Shown: positions 7,901-11,441 of the stretch, piece by piece | How positions within the stretch are numbered: position 1 is the first letter of the stretch | Layout: the number at the start of each line of letters is the position of its first letter | Origin: CAZWRK01 sp964635875 | Lineage (GTDB): Bacteria; Pseudomonadota; Gammaproteobacteria; Burkholderiales; Aquaspirillaceae | Assembly: GCA_964635875.1 (NCBI GenBank) | Contig: CAZWRK010000129.1 | Location: forward strand, 1 to 11,441 | Length of the DNA: 11,441 nucleotides | Direction: 5' to 3' | Made by a program: the position numbers and the translations under genes | The notes under the pieces: model-generated | What the model was told of the DNA's origin: nothing | What the model saw: only the letters and a program-made list of their open reading frames with translations | The model's database searches: none

Positions 7901-9160
7901 GAGCCCCTTGGCCAATTCTTCGCCGGCCTGGGCATCGTCGTCACCCTCGGCGAACTCGCGCGAATCGGCATCGTTGGCATACGATAGCGCGGAACGAACA
8001 CGGCCCACGGCTTCGGCATGGCGCGGCAANNNNNNNNNNNNNNNNNNNNNNNNNNNNNNNNNNNNNNNNNNNNNNNNNNNNNNNNNNNNNNNNNNNNNNN
8101 NNNNNNNNNNNNNNNNNNNNNNNNNNNNNCCGTCCGCAATCCCGGCGACGCCGGCAAGTTGCTCATACACTTTCGACTCGCTGCCAGTGGCTTGCTTGTA
8201 GACACGCTCGCCACGCTTCTCGATCGGGCCACCGCTGCCGCGTCCGGTGCCGATTTGTTCCGACGAACCGCCGCCGCTGCCGAACTTTCCGTCGCTGGCC
8301 CGTGGGTGTTTCGATTCGTCGAACGCGAGCGCGAACCGCTCGACCAAGCCATTATGCCGGGATCGGGAAAATGGCACCGCTCCGCTGTCGCGATCGCGGG
8401 CCGTGATCGGGTCGCCCCACTCGTCAACTTCTCCTGTGGGCTCAGCTGGCTTGGCGGGTTTCTTGGCCGACGTTTTGCCCGACTTTACCAGCCCGGCCGC
8501 CTCTTCGATCAACTTGGGGTCGTGGCGCTTGAGGGCTGGCGCTGTCGGCTCGCGGATAAAGTCCCAAAGCTGTCGCGAATAGTCGCGCGAGTCGTCACCG
8601 TACCCGCCGCCGAAACCTAGTTCCGGGTGCTCTGCTGCGAATGACCGCGCAATATCGTCGAAGTGTTTGACCGAGGTGAAGTCGAGCCCGTCGTTTTCGA
8701 TGCGGGCGATTTTCTTTTCGGTCAGGCCGACGGCTGCCCGGGCTTCGGCTTTCGCCTTTTCGCGGGCCCGTTGGTGGCCGGCTTTGTGTTCGTGAAGCTC
8801 TTTGACGGCCGCGTGGAGGTCGCGCCGCTTGATTTGATGACGCTTGGCCGCCTTTCTGACTTCGTGCTCCACGCGCTCGTTACGGTCCGGGGTTTGGGTG
8901 ATGCTCTTGACCGTCTTGCCGGCAATCCCGGCCGGGCCGGCTACGATTCGCCCCTTGCCGTCGATTCTGACGGGCGTGCCGCCGACGCGCTTGCCTTTGT
9001 CCGTTTCGTGCGCTCCGATTGTAATCCACCGTTCGCCGGTCGACTTGTACCGCTCGGCAAATCCGGTGCGGATCGCGTCAACAAGGGAATACCCGCCACC
9101 GATCGAAATCGTGCGGGTGTTGCGTACGCTGGCGGCCGGGGTGGCAAGTGGCGAAACCAT
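4931..9160 (-). CDS. Giant phage polyvalent protein: LPD1 zincin-like plus ParB-like domains
   Basis: The start is ATG 9160 with CGGAG upstream; as drawn it has 1409 codons, but residues 344-377 are gap filler, so the true length is unknown. Domains in order: a basic N-terminal module with 'ERWITIGAHETDKGKRVGG' (43-61); a charged helix (92-152); a first VERF/KHPR motif block (271-298); the gap; a second block (479-524); a Pro/Lys/Ala linker (533-650); a helical region (655-865); an LPD1-like domain (936-1115) with HEWAH at 1019-1023; a four-Cys cluster (1209-1235); and a C-terminal ParB-like domain with GHHR at 1348-1351. This is the architecture of phage 'polyvalent proteins', long multidomain proteins believed to enter the host with the DNA and act as peptidases or DNA-acting effectors. 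Activity is inferred. It lies between two membrane-protein genes and the fibre-like gene on the same strand. Confidence 0.85.
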   Translation of the reverse strand: MVSPLATPAASVRNTRTISIGGGYSLVDAIRTGFAERYKSTGERWITIGAHETDKGKRVGGTPVRIDGKGRIVAGPAGIAGKTVKSITQTPDRNERVEHEVRKAAKRHQIKRRDLHAAVKELHEHKAGHQRAREKAKAEARAAVGLTEKKIARIENDGLDFTSVKHFDDIARSFAAEHPELGFGGGYGDDSRDYSRQLWDFIREPTAPALKRHDPKLIEEAAGLVKSGKTSAKKPAKPAEPTGEVDEWGDPITARDRDSGAVPFSRSRHNGLVERFALAFDESKHPRASDGKFGSGGGSSEQIGTGRGSGGPIEKRGERVYKQATGSESKVYEQLAGVAGIADXXXXXXXXXXXXXXXXXXXXXXXXXXXXXXXXXXLPRHAEAVGRVRSALSYANDADSREFAEGDDDAQAGEELAKGLGGKPARFAYYAFNARDIPGVAQTAHRNGSKVVASDHPLPQSFLDKWELMPAVHRTDAPSMVERFARAFGCRTAVERYGVQGRFAFDEDKHPRDDDGKFTSGGGGVQKRLDLDGAEKPAPKSTEAAAAPAKPKPKAKPKTKPAPKPDPEAKVDEPAKPAEPDTPPEAPPAEVSKPAQKTIAAVIEEASKGPAPKPEPPPPPVKPGELPTAEQTAAAAEPKPADTPREAAERQSKADANDKYAFARASAIGNAGEDLADSARHRVNAWRGLDQAEADGNAAEMCTRDNLLKAEPLNLLANVGPANSLATLAMHFAMKSFPPTIEPTRVNRTGDNREAAAEQDKKNRAAYFEAYKTLGAEAERIASDPNGTNNHEAASHAFSQKVLGIINERRKAHGVYDAVANALVDTYNQTRKRYSYNSRHAMGKVKAFIEQAAQAAKRDALEPDRPAMSERFAEAVRNVIDGQSLARAWGATPGESGKAKRFSTADLYLSKASRTGNGREILGGPEELTNHLIGKMKFRGIQWGNSVTDEERRHHLGRATEALADLADTLGLPESSVSGNGKLGLRFGANGKAGARAHYEPDNKAINLTRKNGVGSLAHEWAHFFDHLLTGLGSGSFLSDRHTLAHVKDTPLGKAMAGVIDSMRESGFDSRLYFAVADDRSLSKEKRAYWTSRTEKFARSFEKFVSHKMEKNGQTNTYLAGVKPHPFWPTADEAAKMAPAFDALFDAYKADVKANPEKYARLFDRLGGLVERFTKAFDGVQAIAADATRIDEISPLKAGYRTGFGPNRCATCTFAAPGATSCRVVSGPITPADVCNYYHPTAAAMATPPGREVYALQGHTERLDDALGIEAERMPQLRGGDLPRFLAHLDRLGVPHAVRAARASTLYPTQSTVDPSKVAAIAETLGRPGASTSAPPILVAGDSYVIDGHHRLAAVQRIDPDGQIPIVQIEATLPDVLRHARDYLASPAAKSATGPGSDQKRLAELIGIA
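5006..5263 (-). other. ParB-like domain within the giant protein
   Basis: Residues about 1300-1385. The features are 'TQSTVDPSKVAAIAE', then 'PPILVAGDSYVIDGHHRLAA' with the GHHR box at 1348-1351, then 'IPIVQIEATLPDVLRHARDY'. The '(I/V)DGHHRxxA' core with preceding Q and V...KV is typical of ParB/sulfiredoxin-like domains attached to phage morphogenesis proteins, which may bind nucleotide or act as nucleases. Only the motif is seen; the activity is inferred. Confidence 0.8.
5453..5536 (-). other. Four-cysteine metal-binding cluster within the giant protein
   Basis: C1209-x2-C1212-x9-C1222-x12-C1235, with 'RVVSGPITPADVCNYYHP' at its end. The spacing and the 'V.GPI....C..Y.P' ending recall small metal- or Fe-S-binding modules often found just before C-terminal domains in phage proteins. 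The bound metal cannot be told from sequence. Confidence 0.65.
5816..6355 (-). other. LPD1-like zincin domain within the giant protein
   Basis: Residues about 936-1115. It opens with 'KFRGIQWGNSVTDEERRHHL', continues with 'KLGLRFGANGKAGARAHYEP' and 'AINLTRKNGVGSLAHEWAHF', and ends near 'EKFARSFEKFVSHKME'. The order 'RGIQWGN - LGLxFGA - AHYEP - INLT - LAHEWxH' is the LPD1 (large polyvalent protein-associated domain 1) signature as I know it. HEWAH at 1019-1023 fits the zinc-peptidase HExxH box, and E1102 in 'RSFEKF' is a candidate third ligand. Confidence 0.85.
7211..7564 (-). other. Pro/Lys/Ala-rich low-complexity linker in the giant protein
   Basis: Residues about 533-650 are dominated by Pro, Lys, Ala and Glu, with runs such as 'KPKPKAKPKTKPAPKP' and 'KPEPPPPPVKP'. 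It is probably an extended linker separating the N-terminal motif blocks from the helical and LPD1 part. Such a flexible segment would suit a protein threaded through a phage tail, but that is inference. Confidence 0.8.
7589..7726 (-). repeat. Second VERF + KHPRxxDGKF motif block (protein repeat)
   Basis: Residues 479-524 carry 'SMVERFARAFG' and then 'FAFDEDKHPRDDDGKF' followed by a Gly run. It is the diverged counterpart of the block at 8267-8350, with an 18-residue insertion between VERF and FDE, and occurs immediately before the Pro/Lys linker. Confidence 0.8.
8030..8129. other. Assembly gap of 100 N inside the giant gene
   Basis: Exactly 100 N with no shared sequence between its flanks, so real sequence of unknown length is missing. 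The frame happens to stay open across the filler, which is not evidence that exactly 100 bases are absent. Confidence 0.9.
8267..8350 (-). repeat. First VERF + KHPRxxDGKF motif block (protein repeat)
   Basis: Residues 271-298 carry 'GLVERFALAFDESKHPRASD' and then 'GKFGSGGG'. The 'DExKHPRxxxGKF' box followed by glycines is one I know from phage head-morphogenesis and related multidomain proteins; its job is not established. It is repeated at 7589-7726. Confidence 0.8.
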
Positions 9161-9223
9161 GGGTCGGGCTCCGAGGGGGTGGTGATCGATCCCCGGAATT
9201 TACCACGCCCGGCAATCAATCGC

Positions 9224-9811
9224 CTAGCGTTGCCCGACGGCTGATCCCGACCGGCCGGCGCGTTTTCTCTCCCAGGCATCGACCCATCGCAGGCGGGCCG
9301 ACCGGTAGGGCTCTTCGTCCCGGTGGTCGAGTTGAAACATCATCGGCCACAATTCTCGATCGGCTTCGGCTACCGATTCGCGTGGCGGGAGGTCTACCCA
9401 GCCGCCGCCGGTGCGACACTCCGACGCAATCCCTCGCTCGAAATCTACGGCCAGCGTGCCGGATACGTGGCAAGAGTTGGCCGCGGTCGGTTGCGAGGTG
9501 TCGCCCACAATCACGAATCGCGTGACCAAGCCGCCGGCTAGCCAGATAACGCCGAGCAGTAACGCGGTCAACCACGAACCGGCCGCCGGGCTGGTGAGGC
9601 GGGCGACGTCGTGCGGGGCTCGATTTAGCAGCGTGGGGAACATTGGGCACCTCGGGGAGAAAGTTGATTGAAACCAATCGACGACGCGGATCGACGCCGC
9701 GATTGCCGCGTAGCCGAGGCAAATCACAGCGATCACGACCGCCGCCGCGATTGCTAAGTATGCCACGAAGCGGGCGAATAGGACAATCAAAGCCGTGCAA
9801 ATGCTGGCCAT
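9224..9811 (-). CDS. Unrecognised membrane protein, 195 aa
   Basis: ATG 9811 is chosen because it lies four bases after the stop of the upstream gene and starts directly with a hydrophobic segment; the same frame is open back to 9958, but that would overlap the upstream gene by more than 140 bases. Residues 4-41 are strongly hydrophobic (one long or two short membrane helices), and residues 79-102 (SWLTALLLGVIWLAGGLVTR) form another. The remainder is soluble, with two cysteines (C114, C132) that could pair, and a charged end (YRSARLRWVDAWERKR). Probably two or three membrane spans. No family is recognised. It sits 63 bases upstream of the giant gene, probably co-transcribed. Holin-like or membrane-partner roles are possible but unsupported by any motif. 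Confidence 0.65.
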   Translation of the reverse strand: MASICTALIVLFARFVAYLAIAAAVVIAVICLGYAAIAASIRVVDWFQSTFSPRCPMFPTLLNRAPHDVARLTSPAAGSWLTALLLGVIWLAGGLVTRFVIVGDTSQPTAANSCHVSGTLAVDFERGIASECRTGGGWVDLPPRESVAEADRELWPMMFQLDHRDEEPYRSARLRWVDAWERKRAGRSGSAVGQR

Positions 9812-9815
9812 GGGA

Positions 9816-10151
9816 TCAACCGCAAGGAATGTGATTGCCGCAACCGCGGCAGATATACCATTCACGCGAGTCTCGGCCGAGCAGTAAGAGGGGCCAGAAC
9901 GGCCGAAAAAGCACGGCCAAGATGGCAAAGACCCAATACGACCGGCTCGGGCCGCCACCGCTCCGGTAGTGCGGCATGAGTCCCGAGCAGCACCCGCAAA
10001 CGAGTCGCACGTCTCCGGGCCGCTCGTGCGCGTAGATTCGCAGGGCTTGCGGGTCGGGCTGGATTATCACCGCCGGCGGGTCGATCCGCTGCGCGATAGG
10101 GATAGCCCGGGGAATGTCGCGATGATAAATCACGTCGGGATCAATGGCCAT
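9816..10151 (-). CDS. Small membrane protein with cysteine knuckles on both sides
   Basis: ATG 10151 with an AAGGTG ribosome-binding site five bases away gives 111 residues. The first 50 residues are Pro/Ile-rich with 'IYHRDIPRAIPIAQRI'. Then come 'VCGCCSG' (C52, C54, C55), a hydrophobic membrane-like segment (residues about 72-92, SYWVFAILAVLFRPFWPLLL) and 'WYICRGCGNHIPC' (C101, C104, C110). A CxCC cluster before and a CxxC...C cluster after a single hydrophobic segment suggest either one metal site brought together by a hairpin or a buried segment in a zinc-ribbon fold. The family is not recognised. It is the first visible gene of the minus-strand block and is followed at once by the second membrane-protein gene. 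Confidence 0.7.
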   Translation of the reverse strand: MAIDPDVIYHRDIPRAIPIAQRIDPPAVIIQPDPQALRIYAHERPGDVRLVCGCCSGLMPHYRSGGGPSRSYWVFAILAVLFRPFWPLLLLGRDSREWYICRGCGNHIPCG

Positions 10152-10156
10152 AACGT

Positions 10157-10162
10157 CACCTT
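10157..10162 (-). promoter_or_regulatory. Ribosome-binding site AAGGTG
   Basis: The minus strand reads AAGGTG, then five bases, then ATG 10151. It is the clearest Shine-Dalgarno site of the minus-strand block and fixes the start of the 111-residue protein. Confidence 0.75.
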
Positions 10163-10175
10163 GCGAAATGGTTGT

Positions 10176-10197
10176 TCGTACGTTAGTGTTATCGTAC
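10176..10197. promoter_or_regulatory. Possible operator: two TCGTAC boxes at a 16-base period
   Basis: TCGTAC occurs at 10176-10181 and again at 10192-10197, just upstream of the first minus-strand gene and at the edge of a gap that hides the rest of the divergent control region. The first box is part of the palindrome CGTACG. On the minus strand the second box overlaps TACGAT, a weak -10 candidate. A repressor-binding role is a guess. Confidence 0.3.
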
Positions 10198-10199
10198 CG

Positions 10200-10299
10200 N
10201 NNNNNNNNNNNNNNNNNNNNNNNNNNNNNNNNNNNNNNNNNNNNNNNNNNNNNNNNNNNNNNNNNNNNNNNNNNNNNNNNNNNNNNNNNNNNNNNNNNN
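10200..10299. other. Assembly gap of 100 N over the divergent control region
   Basis: Exactly 100 N with unrelated flanks. The left contig ends in the leader of a minus-strand gene; the right contig begins inside the recognition region of a plus-strand helix-turn-helix gene. The divergent promoters and the start of that gene are therefore missing. Confidence 0.9.
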
Positions 10300-10446
10300 G
10301 TCGTGCCGCAAGCTGTGCGCAATCTGATCGCCCACGGCCGGCTCAAGGCCAGCCGTCCGGGTCGTGACTGGCTGATTAGTGAGGCCGATTTGCGAGCGTA
10401 CCTAAAGGTACGTCGACGGCCCGGCCGGCCACCGAAGGCTAAATAG
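10300..10446 (+). CDS. Helix-turn-helix (excisionase/MerR-like) protein, 5' end lost in gap
   Basis: The visible part is 48 residues, ending at TAG 10444-10446. 'VVPQAVRNLIAHGRLKASRP' followed by 'GRDWLISEADLRAYL' matches the second half of the HTH_17/excisionase-type winged helix: recognition helix 'PQAVRNLI', wing 'GRLKA...GRDWLI', then 'EADLRAYL'. Perhaps only about 15-20 N-terminal residues are missing, judging by the family. The tail 'RRRPGRPPKAK' resembles an AT-hook (GRP core with basic flanks) and could add minor-groove binding. Its position opposite the minus-strand block suits a phage regulator or recombination directionality factor. No integrase is visible, so a regulator is as likely as an excisionase. 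Confidence 0.85.
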   Translation, partial: VVPQAVRNLIAHGRLKASRPGRDWLISEADLRAYLKVRRRPGRPPKAK

Positions 10447-10481
10447 TTCCGGCCGTTTCCGCCGTCTGCCGAAAAATCGTA

Positions 10482-10508
10482 TTGCAATTGTTTGTCGTGG
10501 GCGATAAT
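10482..10508 (+). promoter_or_regulatory. Candidate promoter for the downstream small-gene operon
   Basis: TTGCAA (10482-10487) and GATAAT (10503-10508) resemble -35 and -10 boxes, but the spacer is only 15 bases, shorter than usual. The stretch is AT-rich compared with its surroundings and lies 38 bases before the next start codon, in the only noncoding interval of this block. ATTGCAAT at 10481-10488 is also a perfect palindrome. Confidence 0.4.
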
Positions 10509-10546
10509 TTAGCTGGGGGCTTACCGATGGAATCGAGGCTATCGCC

Positions 10547-10762
10547 ATGCAAACTATTTGGAAACTGGAAGAAGCCGGCGGGTTTTTGATCCGCGACGCG
10601 AAACCACGGCGCAAGCCGCAATGGTGGCAAGTATGGGCCGGGCTAGTGTTTGGCCCGTTCCGATCGCTCGAAGAGTTTGCCGAGGGGGCTTTGTTGGATG
10701 AGTGCCGAGCCGTGATTTTAACGGCCGGCGTGCCTGTTGAGCCGAAAGAGGTGTTAGTGTGA
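10547..10762 (+). CDS. Unrecognised small protein, 71 aa
   Basis: The start is ATG 10547 with GAGG about nine bases upstream. The sequence begins 'MQTIWKLEEAGGFLIRDAKP', has an aromatic core 'QWWQVWAGLVFGPFRSLEEF' and ends 'PKEVLV'. The 'VFGPFRSLEE' element looks like the small phage proteins in which a strand pair precedes a helix, but I cannot name a family. It has one cysteine and no membrane segment. It overlaps the next gene by four bases (GTGA), and its last codons contain that gene's ribosome-binding site, so translation is coupled. The coding call is supported by start signals and tight packing. Confidence 0.75.
   Translation: MQTIWKLEEAGGFLIRDAKPRRKPQWWQVWAGLVFGPFRSLEEFAEGALLDECRAVILTAGVPVEPKEVLV
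10745..10753 (+). promoter_or_regulatory. Ribosome-binding site AAAGAGGTG (first of an identical pair)
   Basis: AAAGAGGTG is followed by five bases and GTG 10759. The same nonamer with the same spacing recurs at 11197-11205. It decides the GTG start of the 151-residue protein. Confidence 0.75.
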
Positions 10763-11214
10763 CTGAGTTACTAAAAACGATCAAAGTGTTTGCGTGCCCG
10801 AAGTCGCTCACCGAGGCGTTGCGAGAGTCGTGCTTGTTGTCGCCGGGCTCGTCGGTGCTTGATGGCCCGTCGCATTGGTGCGCGCAAATCTCTTGCGACA
10901 ACGCGGTCAAGACCACGCGGGCCGTGGTGATCGTGGTCGGGCCGGACATTGCCACCGATTCACTGGTGAACACAAGCCATCGAGCTCGGCTGATAACCGA
11001 CGCGGCAAATTCTTACGTCCGCGCATTTGGCGACGGCGCCGCATTTGCCGCGAGTGCTGATTTTGTCGCTGACGCAATCGAAGCGCTCGGGGAGATTGTG
11101 TCGCTAAACATGGCGGCCGAAATGGAAGATCGGCCGAGTCTGCCGCCGGAAATGATGAACCGGGTCAAGGGACTGTTAGATTTTGTTCAAGCTGCGAAAG
11201 AGGTGCGGGTGTGA
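10759..11214 (+). CDS. Unrecognised protein, 151 aa
   Basis: GTG 10759 overlaps the previous stop by GTGA and has AAAGAGGTG five bases upstream. The protein has a short N-terminal helix-strand (LLKTIKVFACP), a central strand 'TTRAVVIVVGPDIAT', a helical middle 'HRARLITDAANSYVRAF' and an acidic C-terminal helical region with 'DAIEALGEIVSLNMAAEMED'. There is no recognised motif or membrane segment; three of its four cysteines lie in the first 50 residues. Gene packing suggests an early or regulatory phage cassette. It ends 'AKEVRV', overlapping the following XRE-type gene by GTGA. Confidence 0.8.
   Translation: MTELLKTIKVFACPKSLTEALRESCLLSPGSSVLDGPSHWCAQISCDNAVKTTRAVVIVVGPDIATDSLVNTSHRARLITDAANSYVRAFGDGAAFAASADFVADAIEALGEIVSLNMAAEMEDRPSLPPEMMNRVKGLLDFVQAAKEVRV
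11197..11205 (+). promoter_or_regulatory. Ribosome-binding site AAAGAGGTG (second of an identical pair)
   Basis: The same nonamer and five-base spacing as at 10745-10753, before GTG 11211. It lies inside the last codons of the upstream gene, so both neighbouring genes end in Lys-Glu-Val-x-Val. Confidence 0.75.
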
Positions 11215-11441
11215 AGGCCAAAGCAAAACAGCTTCGACAGTTGCCGGGTCGCAAGGCGAAATTGCTTTGCCCCCATCACGGCGCGTGCCGGCTGCGCGAA
11301 GTGCGTGAGCGATTCCGTATCCCGCTCACACGCCGCGACGTGGCGTTGTCGATCGGCATGAGCGCAGCGCGGTATGGTGAGCTAGAAAACGGGGCATCGG
11401 TCAGGCTCGACATGGCGCGGAAAATTGCCGCGGTGCTCGAA
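11211..11441 (+). CDS. XRE/Cro-CI-type helix-turn-helix protein, cut by window end
   Basis: Starts at GTG 11211 (GTGA overlap with the upstream stop, strong ribosome-binding site) and is open for all 77 codons to the end of the window. After a basic N-terminus and a short 'CPHHGAC' element (residues 20-26) that could hold a metal, residues 29-77 form the Cro/CI fold: 'LREVRERFRIPLTRRDVALS', then 'IGMSAARYGELENG', then 'LDMARKIAAVLE'. The 'YGELENG' element fits the family's conserved 'xxIExG'. It is a DNA-binding regulator, possibly a phage repressor or an antitoxin-like control protein; the missing C-terminus would distinguish these. Confidence 0.88.
   Translation, partial: MKAKAKQLRQLPGRKAKLLCPHHGACRLREVRERFRIPLTRRDVALSIGMSAARYGELENGASVRLDMARKIAAVLE

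Noticed and set aside
6879..7987. Long plus-strand open frames opposite the Pro/Lys-rich part of the giant gene.
   Set aside because: They are antisense to a clearly coding frame; their low-complexity Gly/Ser/Arg content mirrors the Pro/Lys/Ala linker, and open antisense frames are common at high G+C.
9812..9958. A longer start (ATG 9958) for the membrane protein at 9224-9811.
   Set aside because: It would overlap most of the well-supported 111-residue upstream gene, and the added residues do not resemble a domain.
1..11441. CRISPR arrays, tRNA genes, insertion sequences or a reverse transcriptase of a diversity-generating element.
   Set aside because: I saw no regularly spaced repeats, cloverleaf, transposase-like or reverse-transcriptase-like protein in the window.

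Overview
The window looks like part of a tailed-phage genome or prophage, about 60% G+C by eye. The phage call rests on three things. There is a short structural protein with a C-terminal region familiar from phage fibre/decoration proteins (4389-4877, minus). There is a very large polyvalent protein carrying an LPD1-type metallopeptidase-like domain and a ParB-like domain (4931-9160, minus). There is also a tightly packed, translationally coupled set of virion-like genes on the plus strand (101-4300). No terminase, portal, major capsid, integrase or replication gene is inside the window. The many cysteine-rich and zinc-knuckle proteins and the base composition would suit a phage of a planctomycete-like host, but this is a weak inference.

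Layout. From 101 to 4300 four plus-strand genes run almost without gaps: a tail-completion-like protein, a 533-aa unrecognised virion-like protein, a cysteine-rich beta-type protein (476 aa once an assembly artefact is removed) and a 165-aa zinc-ribbon protein. They converge at 4300/4389 on a minus-strand block, with a hairpin plus T-tract terminator for the minus strand at 4319-4351. In its own reading direction the minus block holds a small membrane protein with cysteine knuckles (9816-10151), a second membrane protein (9224-9811), the giant polyvalent protein and the fibre-like protein. To its right, diverging from it, lies a plus-strand block of a helix-turn-helix protein cut by a gap, two unrecognised small proteins and an XRE-type helix-turn-helix protein cut by the window end. 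This looks like a control/early region.

Three runs of exactly 100 N are scaffold gaps. The first (2294-2393) is almost certainly false: the 55 bases before it are repeated exactly after it, and merging the copies restores one open frame. The second (8030-8129) lies inside the giant gene, so that gene's true length is unknown. The third (10200-10299) hides the divergent promoter region and the start of the helix-turn-helix gene.

The most interesting object is the giant polyvalent protein: a zincin-like HEWAH domain, a four-cysteine cluster and a ParB-like GHHR domain, separated by a Pro/Lys-rich linker and punctuated by recurring 'VERFxxAFD' and 'KHPRxxDGKF' motifs. Proteins of this architecture are generally thought to be carried in virions or transferred with DNA into the recipient cell. 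The two small membrane/cysteine genes upstream of it could be partners, which is inference only.
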